Shown here one piece after another: positions 14,120 through 21,930 of a stretch of DNA of 22,902 nucleotides. The notes under the pieces were generated by a model. It was not told the origin of the DNA. It did no database searches and saw only the letters and a list, made by a program, of their open reading frames with translations. The translations under genes and the position numbers were made by a program. The stretch comes from Candidatus Woesebacteria bacterium UBA5073 (GTDB lineage: Bacteria; Patescibacteriota; Microgenomatia; UBA8517), in assembly GCA_002415845.1 (NCBI GenBank), contig DIAR01000023.1, forward strand, positions 6,538 to 29,439, in the 5' to 3' direction. Each line of letters starts with the position of its first letter. Position 1 is the first letter of the stretch.

Positions 14120-15202
14120 CTACTCTTCTTTTTCTTCCCCTATTTCTTTGGGAAGCTTTTTTCCTGAAGCGAAGATTTCTCTGATCTTTTTGTCCAAATC
14201 TTCGGTAAAGTGAACATGTTCTTTTAAGTAGGCTTTAGCTCCTTCTCTGCCTTGAGCCAAGGGTTTGCCGTCAAAGTTAAAGAACGAACCGTTTTTGGTG
14301 ATAAGTCCCAACTCAACACCGACATCCAAAAGCCCGCCTTCTCTGGAAATGCCTTCGTCCCCTTCCATAATGTCAAATTCAGCTACCCTTAAAGGAGGTG
14401 CTACTTTATTCTTGACGATTCTGGCCCTATGTCTTGATCCGATAACTCTGTCCCCATCTTTTAAAACTTCTATTCTTCTTAAATCAATTCTTAAAGAGGA
14501 ATAAAATTTAAGAGCCAAACCGCCCGGTGTGGTTTCGGGATTTCCAAACATAACGCCAATCTTCTGACGCATCTGATTGGTGAAGATAAGAATGGTTTTG
14601 GATTTGGAGATAGCTCCGGTTAACTTTCTTAAGGCCTGGCTCATAAGGCGCGCCTGAAGACCCATGACCGCATCCCCCATCTCCCCCTCCAATTCGGCTC
14701 TTGGAACCAAGGCTGCCACCGAATCAACGACAATAACATCAATAGCACCCGATCTTATAAGGGTCTCCGTGATCTCTAAAGCCTGTTCTCCGGTATCCGG
14801 TTGGCTCATGAGAAGGTTGTCAATATCAACTCCCAAGGCTTCTGCTCTGGCCGGATCAAGTGCATGCTCGGCATCAACAAAGGCACACTGTCCGCCTTTT
14901 TTCTGGGCTTCAGCGATAACGGCTAAGGCAACGGTGGTTTTACCCGAGGCTTCCGGTCCGTAGATTTCGGCAATTCTGCCTCTCGGAAACCCTCCTACAC
15001 CCAAGGCCATATCAACGGCGATAATGCCGGTCGGGATAACATCAATCTTCAGGCGGTTCTCCGACTCTCCACCAAGACGCATAATGGAACCCCTACCATA
15101 CTGTTTTTCAATCTGATCCATCGCCAATTTAATCGCTTGAAGTTTTTGAGAAGCCCCTTCCTGTGGCTTAGCTGTTACTACTTCTTTTTTCTTTTTTGCC
15201 AT
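14120..15202 (-). CDS. recA: recombinase RecA
   Basis: RecA forms ATP-dependent filaments on single-stranded DNA for homologous recombination and SOS induction. The 360-residue protein is full length: Walker A GPEASGKTT (82-90), VDAEHALDP, the Walker B region VIVVDSVAALVPRAELEGEMGD in pieces near 155-170, the loop L2 segment FTNQMRQKIGVMFGNPETTP in the usual place, and a short acidic tail (GEEKEE). An N-terminal Lys-rich stretch of about 10 residues precedes the core. A promoter lies at 15253-15281, giving a leader of about 45 nt. I do not see an obvious LexA box near it. Confidence 0.98.
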   Translation of the reverse strand: MAKKKKEVVTAKPQEGASQKLQAIKLAMDQIEKQYGRGSIMRLGGESENRLKIDVIPTGIIAVDMALGVGGFPRGRIAEIYGPEASGKTTVALAVIAEAQKKGGQCAFVDAEHALDPARAEALGVDIDNLLMSQPDTGEQALEITETLIRSGAIDVIVVDSVAALVPRAELEGEMGDAVMGLQARLMSQALRKLTGAISKSKTILIFTNQMRQKIGVMFGNPETTPGGLALKFYSSLRIDLRRIEVLKDGDRVIGSRHRARIVKNKVAPPLRVAEFDIMEGDEGISREGGLLDVGVELGLITKNGSFFNFDGKPLAQGREGAKAYLKEHVHFTEDLDKKIREIFASGKKLPKEIGEEKEE

Positions 15203-15252
15203 AACTTCTTTCTTTTAACACAACCTTTTTTAAAAAACAAGGATTGTATTTC

Positions 15253-15281
15253 ATTATTAGCCGAAGATAATACGAAGTCAA
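15253..15281 (-). promoter_or_regulatory. recA promoter
   Basis: TTGACT (15276-15281), 17-nt spacer, AATAAT (15253-15258; 5 of 6 consensus) on the minus strand. The predicted start near 15246 leaves about 45 nt of leader, unlike most other promoters in this window. It lies between recA and the upstream tRNA gene. Confidence 0.6.
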
Positions 15282-15296
15282 TGACGAAAATCTCGG

Positions 15297-15367
15297 TCGG
15301 GGTACCAGGAATTGAACCTGGGCCAGGCGCACCCCATGCGCCTATTCTACCGTTAAACTATACCCCG
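15297..15367 (-). tRNA. tRNA-Pro (anticodon GGG), no encoded CCA
   Basis: The 71-nt gene folds into a cloverleaf on the minus strand: acceptor CGGGGTA/TACCCCG, a short D arm (GTTT/GAAT), anticodon stem GGCGC/GCGCC with loop ATGGGGT (anticodon GGG at 15333-15335), a 4-nt variable loop, and T arm CCAGG-TTCAATT-CCTGG. The C1-G72 pair and discriminator A73 are the known identity elements of bacterial tRNA-Pro. The genome reads CCG after A73, so the CCA end must be added by the CCA-adding enzyme. Confidence 0.95.
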
Positions 15368-15381
15368 TTACTGTAACCCGT

Positions 15382-15387
15382 ATTTTA
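15382..15387 (-). promoter_or_regulatory. possible -10 box of tRNA-Pro
   Basis: TAAAAT on the minus strand lies 14 nt before the first tRNA base, the usual distance for a tRNA with a leader of about 7 nt. The -35 match (TTACCT at 18 nt) is poor. Confidence 0.4.
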
Positions 15388-15419
15388 ACAAAAAATATGA
15401 ACTTTAGGTAATTGTTTAG

Positions 15420-15425
15420 TAGAAT
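15420..15425 (+). promoter_or_regulatory. -10 box placed for leaderless transcription of the YrdC gene
   Basis: TAGAAT (5 of 6) ends 6 nt before the ATG at 15432, which would put the transcription start at the A of ATG. No Shine-Dalgarno sequence with normal spacing is present (AAGG is only 2 nt from the ATG). The -35 region is weak. Confidence 0.45.
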
Positions 15426-15431
15426 AAGGCC

Positions 15432-15989
15432 ATGATATCAAAATTGTTGAAAAAAGGCGGGTTGGTGGTTCTGCCGACCGATACTCTTTACGGCATCCAC
15501 ACTTCGGCTTTTTCCGAAAGTGGGGTGGAAAAGATCTATACGCTACGGGGCAGGGACACTAAAAAGCCCTTTATTATCCTTATCTCCTCTATCAACGATT
15601 TGAAACTTTTTGATATTCAAGTCGATTCGAAAACCGAAACAATTCTTAAAAAGTACTGGCCAGGAAAAGTAAGTGTCGTTCTTCCCTGCCAATCCCCCAA
15701 ATTCCAATACCTCCACCGAGGAACCAAGTCTTTAGCTTTCAGACTTCCGGATAAAGACAGCCTTCTTGCCCTCTTAAAAGAATCAGGTCCCCTGGTTTCC
15801 ACTTCCGTTAATCCGGAAGGTATGACTCCCGCTAAAACAATTATTGAGGCAAAAAAATATTTTGGAGATCAAATTGATGATTATCTTGATGAAGGCGTTC
15901 TTGATTCCCCTCCTTCAACCGTTATTACCATTGAAAACGGAAAGATTAAAGTCTTAAGAGAAGGGGCCGTAATTATTCGTAGCGGATAG
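15432..15989 (+). CDS. tsaC: threonylcarbamoyl-AMP synthase (TsaC/YwlC/YrdC family)
   Basis: The family makes threonylcarbamoyl-AMP from threonine, bicarbonate and ATP for the t6A37 modification of tRNAs reading ANN codons. The 185-residue single-domain protein has the N-terminal GGLVVLPTDTLYGIH (9-23), the nucleotide-binding LRGRDTKKPFIIL (38-50), RLPDKDS near 104, and LVSTSVNPEG (about 122-131), where most homologues have TSAN. It is of the short, TsaC-like type without the Sua5 extension. Its 3' end overlaps the convergent ABC permease gene by 17 nt. It is one of only a few + strand genes in this part. Confidence 0.92.
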   Translation: MISKLLKKGGLVVLPTDTLYGIHTSAFSESGVEKIYTLRGRDTKKPFIILISSINDLKLFDIQVDSKTETILKKYWPGKVSVVLPCQSPKFQYLHRGTKSLAFRLPDKDSLLALLKESGPLVSTSVNPEGMTPAKTIIEAKKYFGDQIDDYLDEGVLDSPPSTVITIENGKIKVLREGAVIIRSG

Positions 15990-17202
15990 CTTCAATCGGC
16001 GGTAACTTAGCAGCTCTTCTGGCTGGAAAAACGCCAAAACCAACTCCAATTGCCGAAGAGATGGCAAAAGTAATAATAACCGAAAGCAGATTGATTGATG
16101 CCGGGAAAAAGATTCTAATAACTAAAACGATAAGCGTTGCTAAAATAAGACCTAATACTCCACCCAAAACCGATAAAGTTACTGCTTCAGCCAAAAATTG
16201 CATCATAATGTCCCTCTCGGTTGCTCCAATGGCCCGCCTAATCCCAACTTCTTTTGTTCTTTCGGTAACAGTAGCATACATAATATTCATAATGCCGATT
16301 CCACCGACTAAGAGTGAAATTGAACCAATCGCGACCAAAACCGCATTGATAACCGTAAAAATCTGATTGATGGTGTTTAAAATCTCGGTTTGCTCAACAA
16401 CCGAAAATTCATCTTTTTTGTATTTTTTAAGAAGAACCGTTTTCATCTGTTCCTTAACCTCGGCTACTTTATCTTTAGAACTAATTCCCGCATAAATGGA
16501 ATAAAAAGTTTTATTGGGGTTTAAGGTTCCGAAAGTCGTTTTATAAGGAACAATGACGGCATCATCCATATCCGGATCGCCCTTTTTCTTGGCTACACCA
16601 ACAACTTTAAAACGCTGATTATCAATATCAATCGATTTACCATAGGCCTCTTTTGGATCGTAAAAAAGACTTTCGGCCATACTGTATCCAAGAACAACTT
16701 TCTTGGCCCGGGACGAAACATCGGCTTTGGAGAAAGCATCTCCAACCATAATTTCCACATTCATCAGATTAAAAATATCTTCATTTGCTCCCTCAATTGA
16801 ACCTGTTTTTCGTTGATTGTTACCTTCAATAACACCGCTTTTATAAAACAGGGGCGTTAAATAATCAATGTTACCGATTCGGTTTAAAGCCAAATAATCC
16901 TGTTCATCAAAGGTAATACCCATAAAACTGGTGCCCATGCTGCGCATATTACTCATTCCCCCGCCCTCACTTTGCGAAAAAGCATTCCCCGGCATAACCA
17001 TCACCAAATTAGCTCCCAAACTTTCAAACTGTTGGTTAATGTAGTTTTTAAGACCTAAACCTAGAGCGATTAATAAAACCACAGAAAGAACACCGATGGT
17101 AATTCCTAGGGCGGTTAAGAAAGTCCTGGTTTTGTTACGGGTAAAATCAGCAAAAGCCGACCTAAGTAAATCGTACCAACCATCTCTTAATTTAATTTTC
17201 AT
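15973..17202 (-). CDS. MacB-like ABC transporter permease (MacB_PCD and FtsX domains)
   Basis: The 409-residue protein has the classical order: membrane helix one (about 27-50, following the conserved NKTRTFLTALGITIGV), an extracytoplasmic MacB-type domain (about 55-280), and three C-terminal helices with the FtsX domain (VGGIGIMNIMYATVTERTKE near 302-321, and IGATERDIMMQFLAEA near 327-342). It forms a mechanotransmission-type ABC system with the ATPase (4-nt overlap at 17199-17202) and the adaptor gene upstream. Such systems export peptides, antibiotics or lipoproteins; substrate is not shown here. There is no ATPase fused to it, unlike E. coli MacB. Confidence 0.93.
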   Translation of the reverse strand: MKIKLRDGWYDLLRSAFADFTRNKTRTFLTALGITIGVLSVVLLIALGLGLKNYINQQFESLGANLVMVMPGNAFSQSEGGGMSNMRSMGTSFMGITFDEQDYLALNRIGNIDYLTPLFYKSGVIEGNNQRKTGSIEGANEDIFNLMNVEIMVGDAFSKADVSSRAKKVVLGYSMAESLFYDPKEAYGKSIDIDNQRFKVVGVAKKKGDPDMDDAVIVPYKTTFGTLNPNKTFYSIYAGISSKDKVAEVKEQMKTVLLKKYKKDEFSVVEQTEILNTINQIFTVINAVLVAIGSISLLVGGIGIMNIMYATVTERTKEVGIRRAIGATERDIMMQFLAEAVTLSVLGGVLGLILATLIVLVIRIFFPASINLLSVIITFAISSAIGVGFGVFPARRAAKLPPIEAIRYE

Positions 17203-17876
17203 ATATATTTACCAACCAATTTTCCGTCTTTGATATAAATGGTTTTTTTGGTCCTGGACGCAACAGAATGATCATGAGTAACCAGAATAATCGTTACCCC
17301 GTCTTTTTTATTCAGTTCTTCCAACAAATTTAGAATTTCCTCACCGGTTTTTGAATCCAAATTGCCGGTTGGTTCATCAGCCAAGATTAGTTTTGGTCTC
17401 ATAAGTAAGGCTCTGGCTATTGCCACTCTTTGCTGCTGCCCACCGGAGATTTTATTGGGGAAAAAATCCTTGCGGTTAAGCATATTGAAACGCTTCAAAA
17501 GTTCCAAAGCCCTTTCTTCTGGATCAAAATCAAGTTTCTCCTTGGCATATTTAGCCGGCATCATGATGTTTTCCAAAACGGTAAATTTATTAATGAGGTT
17601 AAATTGCTGAAAGATAAAGCCGACAAAATGATTTCTGATAACCGACAACTCATCGTCGCTTAATTTGGAAACGTCTTTGCCTTCAACCAATATCTTTCCG
17701 CTGGTCGGTTGCTCCAAAAGACCGATTAAATACATCAGGGTTGATTTACCGGATCCTGAAGTTCCCAAAATACTGATATATTCTTTTGGTTTAATGTCCA
17801 GGGATATATCCTCAACCGCATGAACCTGCTCGTCACCCAAATGGTAGGTTCGATAAACATTCTGAAGTTTCAACAT
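17199..17876 (-). CDS. ABC transporter ATP-binding protein (LolD/MacB type)
   Basis: The 225-residue ATPase has Walker A GTSGSGKS (38-45), the Q-loop IFQQFNLI (88-95), signature SGGQQQRVAIARALL (144-158), Walker B LILADEPTGNLDSKTGEE (163-180) and a switch histidine in VTHDHSVA. GNLDSKTGEE is characteristic of the LolD/MacB/FtsE group. It lies between the adaptor (stop 5 nt upstream) and the permease (4-nt overlap), so the three form one tripartite system. Confidence 0.95.
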   Translation of the reverse strand: MLKLQNVYRTYHLGDEQVHAVEDISLDIKPKEYISILGTSGSGKSTLMYLIGLLEQPTSGKILVEGKDVSKLSDDELSVIRNHFVGFIFQQFNLINKFTVLENIMMPAKYAKEKLDFDPEERALELLKRFNMLNRKDFFPNKISGGQQQRVAIARALLMRPKLILADEPTGNLDSKTGEEILNLLEELNKKDGVTIILVTHDHSVASRTKKTIYIKDGKLVGKYI

Positions 17877-17881
17877 AAATC

Positions 17882-18910
17882 CTAATCAAAAAGGACATCT
17901 CCTTCTTTGACCCCACTGACAATTTCAATGTCATCTTCACCTTCAAGTCCGGTTTCAACATAGACTTTGTTTTTGGGGCTTCCTACTAAAACGTATTTTC
18001 CGTTCTTATCGGTACTGACGTATTTGACCGGCACATTTAAAACATTGGTTTTTTCCTTAATTAAAAACTTCACATCTCCGGTCATACCAACCCGCATTTG
18101 AACTAAATCTGAAGCCTGATCAAGAACAATTTTGACTTTGTATAAAGAACCCGTTGATCCGGATTGTGGTGTTATTCCTAAAAAGGCAATTTTACCGGTT
18201 AAAGTCTGATTGGGGTATGCATCAAGAATAATTTCCGTTTTACTTTCCCTGTTTAATTTAATAATTTCGGTTTGGTCGGCTAAAACCGAAAAGTAAATGG
18301 TTGACGGATCAACGACTTCAACCACCTGATCGGTATAAAAAACATTCTCCCCCGGAGCGACACTGGCCACAAAGGCAACAATTCCGTTAAAAGGGGCATA
18401 AAGAGTGGAATTTTTCAAATTCTCTTCAGCTATCTTATAAGCTTCATAGGCGTTATCTTTGGCGACTTCAGCCGTTGTTCTGGTCGTTTTTTGTAAGTAA
18501 GTTTCATCCGATTTGTGGTCTTTAACCGTATCTAAAACATACTGAACGTTAGCTTCAGCACCTCTTAAAGTTGACTTGGCTGATTCAAAAGCTGAATTTA
18601 AGACATCAGTATCCAGTTTCATAAGGGCCTGACCTTTATAAACCTGCTGACCCTCGGTTACGCCGACCCAATCCAACTTACCAGAAGTTCCAAAGTTCAT
18701 GGCTGAATCTTTTTCAGCCATCACTTCACCCGAAATAACAATTTCTTCCCTGACCGTTCCTGAAGAGACGGTATAGGTTGCAACGTCTTTTGGCTTAATC
18801 AAACCAAAACCACGGGTCAAAAGACCAACGACAAGTAAAAGAATTATACCAACGATAATCTTTTTCTTGGTTAGAAATTTTTTAATAAATCCTGGAACAG
18901 CTTTTTTCAT
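17882..18910 (-). CDS. membrane fusion protein of the MacAB-like system (HlyD/RND adaptor family)
   Basis: The 342-residue protein has a basic N-terminus, one membrane helix (about 18-33), then the barrel-sandwich domain split around a coiled-coil hairpin. The first half is VREEIVISGEVMAEKD, the hairpin spans roughly 95-155, and the second lipoyl half begins STLYAPFNGIVAFVASVAPGE. A beta-barrel domain and a C-terminal membrane-proximal domain follow. This is the MacA-like order. The adaptor probably links the permease to extracellular structures. An upstream GTG at 18940 would add ten residues but lies on the far side of the -10 box, so the ATG at 18910 is chosen. Confidence 0.9.
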   Translation of the reverse strand: MKKAVPGFIKKFLTKKKIIVGIILLLVVGLLTRGFGLIKPKDVATYTVSSGTVREEIVISGEVMAEKDSAMNFGTSGKLDWVGVTEGQQVYKGQALMKLDTDVLNSAFESAKSTLRGAEANVQYVLDTVKDHKSDETYLQKTTRTTAEVAKDNAYEAYKIAEENLKNSTLYAPFNGIVAFVASVAPGENVFYTDQVVEVVDPSTIYFSVLADQTEIIKLNRESKTEIILDAYPNQTLTGKIAFLGITPQSGSTGSLYKVKIVLDQASDLVQMRVGMTGDVKFLIKEKTNVLNVPVKYVSTDKNGKYVLVGSPKNKVYVETGLEGEDDIEIVSGVKEGDVLFD

Positions 18911-18920
18911 ACAATCCTTG

Positions 18921-18929
18921 ATTATACCA
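18921..18929 (-). promoter_or_regulatory. extended -10 promoter of the MacAB-like operon
   Basis: TGGTATAAT on the minus strand is a perfect extended -10 element ending 10 nt before the ATG at 18910, so the leader would be about 3 nt. It shows that the operon has its own start although uppS lies upstream on the same strand, only 27 nt from the box. Confidence 0.65.
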
Positions 18930-18955
18930 TTAGGAGGCACGTTTTGCGCACAAAC

Positions 18956-20239
18956 TTAAGCAACTCTTTCTTTGAGGGCTTTATAGAATTTCTCCAGGTA
19001 GTCTTCGGCTTTGACCCAATGGGTTTCCCCGGCACCGGACTCGGCCAGGTTCCTCTCAATGTTGGCCATGACCCTTAAGTGGGCCAGTTTAGCGGCCTGA
19101 AGAAGAGAAAGCCGGTAGACTTCGGCATAAAGGTTCTTGGCCGTTTCTTCGGCTTCCGAGGCCATTCTGATATCGTTTTTATCGGCGCTCTCCCTAATCA
19201 GCTGAACCTCCAGAGAAGCAACCAGGGAAGGCTCAAAAGCCAGTTTCAATTCCCCTTTGATAATTTTGTAAAATTCCTTCAATTCTTTCTTGGCATTTTC
19301 CCAATTCTTTCCGTTTTCTTCCTCTGCCAGAGCAATAACCATGTGTTTGGCAGCCTTTAAGGCCAATTCTTTGGAAAGGTGATACTGCTCTCTTAAGTGT
19401 TTGACGGCATAGTCACGCAATCTTGTCCCTTTGGGTACTTTGGAAAGACGCCACCAGGCCAATTCAAGATTAGCCACCAGTTCTGGTTTAAAATCAAAAT
19501 GTTCAACCGTATCGTTGCCGCCGAATCTCCTTCGTCTTCTTGAAAAATCAAGAACGGCTTCCTTTAATTTATCCGGGGTAAAATCGGGAAAATGCGATTC
19601 AACCCAATAGGTTTCCGTGTAGGCCGATTGCCAAAGTAAAAAGCCGGATGTCCGCTGCTCGCCTGAAGTTCTAATCATCAAATCAACATACGGATAGGGT
19701 TGACCATGAGTATCCAAATAATATTCCAGGCGTGTTTTATCAACCTCGTTCTCTTTAACACCGGCCCTAACCATCTTTTGAACAGCCCGAAGAATATCAT
19801 CCTGTCCACCGTAATCGATGGCAATATTCATGATATATTTGTTGTTGTCTTTAGTTTTTTCTTCGGCGTAAAGAAGTTTTTTTAATAAAAAGCCGGGGAT
19901 TCTGTCTTTTCTGCCAAGGTGAATAATTCTAACCCCATCTTTATCGGCTTCAGCCAAATAGTCGTCAATCAGTTTTTCATAAAGCTTCATCAGGTAACCG
20001 ATTTCTTTTCTTGAACGATCCCAATTTTCGGTGGAAAAGCCCCAAAGGGTAACTGTATGAATACCCAAATCCCGTGCGGCCCGGGAAACCTGAACGGCCC
20101 GATCAAAACCTTTTTTGTGACCCATCAGAGTCGGAAGTCCACGTGATCTGGCCCAACGGCGGTTACCGTCAGGAATGATAGCAATGTGGTCAGGGACTTT
20201 TGTGCCACGGGGAACTGTAACTTTAACTGTCTTTGGCAT
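18956..20239 (-). CDS. uppS: isoprenyl (undecaprenyl) diphosphate synthase with a duplicated C-terminal helical extension
   Basis: UppS condenses isopentenyl diphosphate units onto a farnesyl primer to make the polyprenyl carrier for cell-wall and surface glycan synthesis. Residues 15-242 are a complete cis-prenyltransferase: IAIIPDGNRRWARSRG (19-34, catalytic Asp24), GHKKGFDR (40-47), TLWGFSTENW (64-73), LMIRTSGEQRTSGFLLWQSA (187-206) and RRRRRFGG at 234-241. Family members normally end about here (230-260 residues); this one continues to 427. The extra part is predicted helical and charged and looks like two diverged copies of an 80-95 residue unit (251-331 and 336-426). An extended -10 box lies 7 nt before the ATG. 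Assignment of the catalytic domain is firm, the extension is unexplained. Confidence 0.95.
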   Translation of the reverse strand: MPKTVKVTVPRGTKVPDHIAIIPDGNRRWARSRGLPTLMGHKKGFDRAVQVSRAARDLGIHTVTLWGFSTENWDRSRKEIGYLMKLYEKLIDDYLAEADKDGVRIIHLGRKDRIPGFLLKKLLYAEEKTKDNNKYIMNIAIDYGGQDDILRAVQKMVRAGVKENEVDKTRLEYYLDTHGQPYPYVDLMIRTSGEQRTSGFLLWQSAYTETYWVESHFPDFTPDKLKEAVLDFSRRRRRFGGNDTVEHFDFKPELVANLELAWWRLSKVPKGTRLRDYAVKHLREQYHLSKELALKAAKHMVIALAEEENGKNWENAKKELKEFYKIIKGELKLAFEPSLVASLEVQLIRESADKNDIRMASEAEETAKNLYAEVYRLSLLQAAKLAHLRVMANIERNLAESGAGETHWVKAEDYLEKFYKALKERVA

Positions 20240-20246
20240 GGATACG

Positions 20247-20255
20247 ATTATATCA
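20247..20255 (-). promoter_or_regulatory. extended -10 promoter of uppS, leaderless spacing
   Basis: TGATATAAT on the minus strand, ending 7 nt before the ATG at 20239. It is identical to the element in front of the ABC-miaA run. It is back to back with the promoter of the glycosyltransferase gene, the -10 boxes being only 21 nt apart. Confidence 0.7.
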
Positions 20256-20273
20256 CAGCCTCAAATTTCGTTA

Positions 20274-20279
20274 TATAAT
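20274..20279 (+). promoter_or_regulatory. -10 box of the GT39 gene, leaderless spacing
   Basis: A perfect TATAAT ends 7 nt before the ATG at 20287. The intervening GAGGGA is too close to the ATG to serve as a Shine-Dalgarno site. No good -35 box is visible. Confidence 0.6.
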
Positions 20280-20286
20280 CGAGGGA

Positions 20287-21930
20287 ATGAACTTAATCAA
20301 AAAATACAAAGTTCTAATCTTTATTTTTCTTCTGGCTTTTGCACTAAGGGTTTATAAATTGGGTTCCATCCCCTACGGTTTTCATAACGATGAAGTTAAA
20401 GTTGGCTGGAATGCCCTTTCGATTCTTAAAACGGGCAGGGATGACCGGGGCAACAAACTGGCCCTCTATTACAACTCTTTCGGCGACTACCGCCCCACCG
20501 GAATTTTCTACGCCACCCTTCCTTCCATTGCCGTCTTTGGGAGAAGTGAATTTGCGACCAGATTCCCTTCCTCCTTATTAGGCGCTCTAACAATTCTCCC
20601 TTTTTACTTTCTGACTTTTCTTTTAACGAAGAAAAAATCGGTTGCGGAAATTGCGTCTTTGTTTTTAGCCCTCTCCCCCTGGCACATTTCAACCTCAAGG
20701 GCCACAAGTGAAGTCGTTATTTCTTTGTTTTTGGTATTTTGTGGTCTATATTTTCTGTTTAAGTTTATCGAAGGTAGAAAAACCAAAGATTTAATCCTTT
20801 CGGGGCTTGGTTTATTTTTGAGTTACTTTTTCTATCATACGGCCAGGCTTTTAACTCCAGCTTTTCTCTTTGTAATTCTTGCTTTTAAATACAAGGGAAT
20901 TAAAAAAGAGAAGATATTTAAAAGCTTACTTATTTTCTTTGCCGGTTTTTCCTTGTTTACTTTCATTCTGGCCTTAAACAAAGAAGCCAGGGGCAGGTTT
21001 TCCCAGGTTTCGATCTTTTCTGACTTAAACGTTAAATATGAATTATCCAGAATGCCCTTTGAGGAGGGACAGAACAAGGTTTTCATCGCCAGAGCCTTCC
21101 ACAACAAAGTCTCAACCTACTCAAGGAGGTTTATTAACGAATATGCCAATTACTTTTCGGCCAATTTCTTTTTAAACTCGCAAATCGGGAAACCTGACCG
21201 CTACACGACCATCGGCGTTGGTGTTTTAACTTATGTTGAGTTGGCCCTCTTTTTGTGTGGTCTTATTTTTATTGCCCAGAAAAGGGGCAGCCTTCTTCCC
21301 CTTTTACTTTTACTGGTTGCCCCCATTCCGGCTGCTTTAACAACCGAAGATGCACCCAACTTGCACCGGGCCCTTTACATGATTCCTTTTATTCTGATTA
21401 TTGCCGCCTATGGTTTTGAATACTTAACTTCCCTTTCCAAAAAACATGAAAACCTGATAAAGAAAGTTATTTTCTTAGGTGTTGCCCTAAACACCATCTT
21501 TTTCCTGCATATGTATGTCGTTCATAACCGAGTTCATCTCCCCCTTTACCGAAACGTTGGAGCTAAGGAATTAGCACTGGAGTTAAACAAAATCCAAAAA
21601 GACTATGACAAGATAATTCTGACCAACATTCCGGATGATCTTTACCCCTGGATTGCCTTCTTAACGAATAAAGATCCGAAAACGTTTAATGCCGATGCCG
21701 TCAAAAGGGAAAAAGGCAATTGGTCAACGGAGAATTATTTCTTTACCGGATTAAGGTGTCCTTCAAGAGATGCTTTTATTCAACCTGACGTAAAAAGACT
21801 TTTGGTGGTTGATGCTGAAGGCTGTGCCAAGGAAAGTAATTTGGTCAATAGAACCGATGTTAAACTGATTGAAACCATTCAAAGACCTGATGAAACGGAA
21901 GTCTATACTCTCTGGTCAAGAATAGAATAA
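20287..21930 (+). CDS. GT39/PMT-family membrane glycosyltransferase
   Basis: The 547-residue protein has about ten hydrophobic helices. The first (about 5-20) is followed by GFHNDEVKVGWNAL (31-44) with the Asp-Glu pair (35-36) that is the catalytic motif of PMT/ArnT-type enzymes, then YRPTGIFYATLP, and a long C-terminal soluble domain from about 400. The fold transfers sugars from polyprenyl-phosphate donors to proteins, lipids or glycans on the outer face of the membrane. Substrate is not shown. It is divergent to uppS, which makes the lipid carrier. An upstream ATG at 20233 would add 18 residues but precedes the -10 box. The stop abuts the convergent AI-2E half gene with no gap. Confidence 0.88.
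   Translation: MNLIKKYKVLIFIFLLAFALRVYKLGSIPYGFHNDEVKVGWNALSILKTGRDDRGNKLALYYNSFGDYRPTGIFYATLPSIAVFGRSEFATRFPSSLLGALTILPFYFLTFLLTKKKSVAEIASLFLALSPWHISTSRATSEVVISLFLVFCGLYFLFKFIEGRKTKDLILSGLGLFLSYFFYHTARLLTPAFLFVILAFKYKGIKKEKIFKSLLIFFAGFSLFTFILALNKEARGRFSQVSIFSDLNVKYELSRMPFEEGQNKVFIARAFHNKVSTYSRRFINEYANYFSANFFLNSQIGKPDRYTTIGVGVLTYVELALFLCGLIFIAQKRGSLLPLLLLLVAPIPAALTTEDAPNLHRALYMIPFILIIAAYGFEYLTSLSKKHENLIKKVIFLGVALNTIFFLHMYVVHNRVHLPLYRNVGAKELALELNKIQKDYDKIILTNIPDDLYPWIAFLTNKDPKTFNADAVKREKGNWSTENYFFTGLRCPSRDAFIQPDVKRLLVVDAEGCAKESNLVNRTDVKLIETIQRPDETEVYTLWSRIE

Noticed and set aside
18911..18940. GTG start for the adaptor protein
   Set aside because: The added codons run through the extended -10 box; the ATG at 18910 leads directly into the basic N-terminus and helix.
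20233..20286. ATG at 20233 as start of the GT39 gene
   Set aside because: Overlaps the uppS start and lies before the promoter; the first membrane helix is better placed from 20287.
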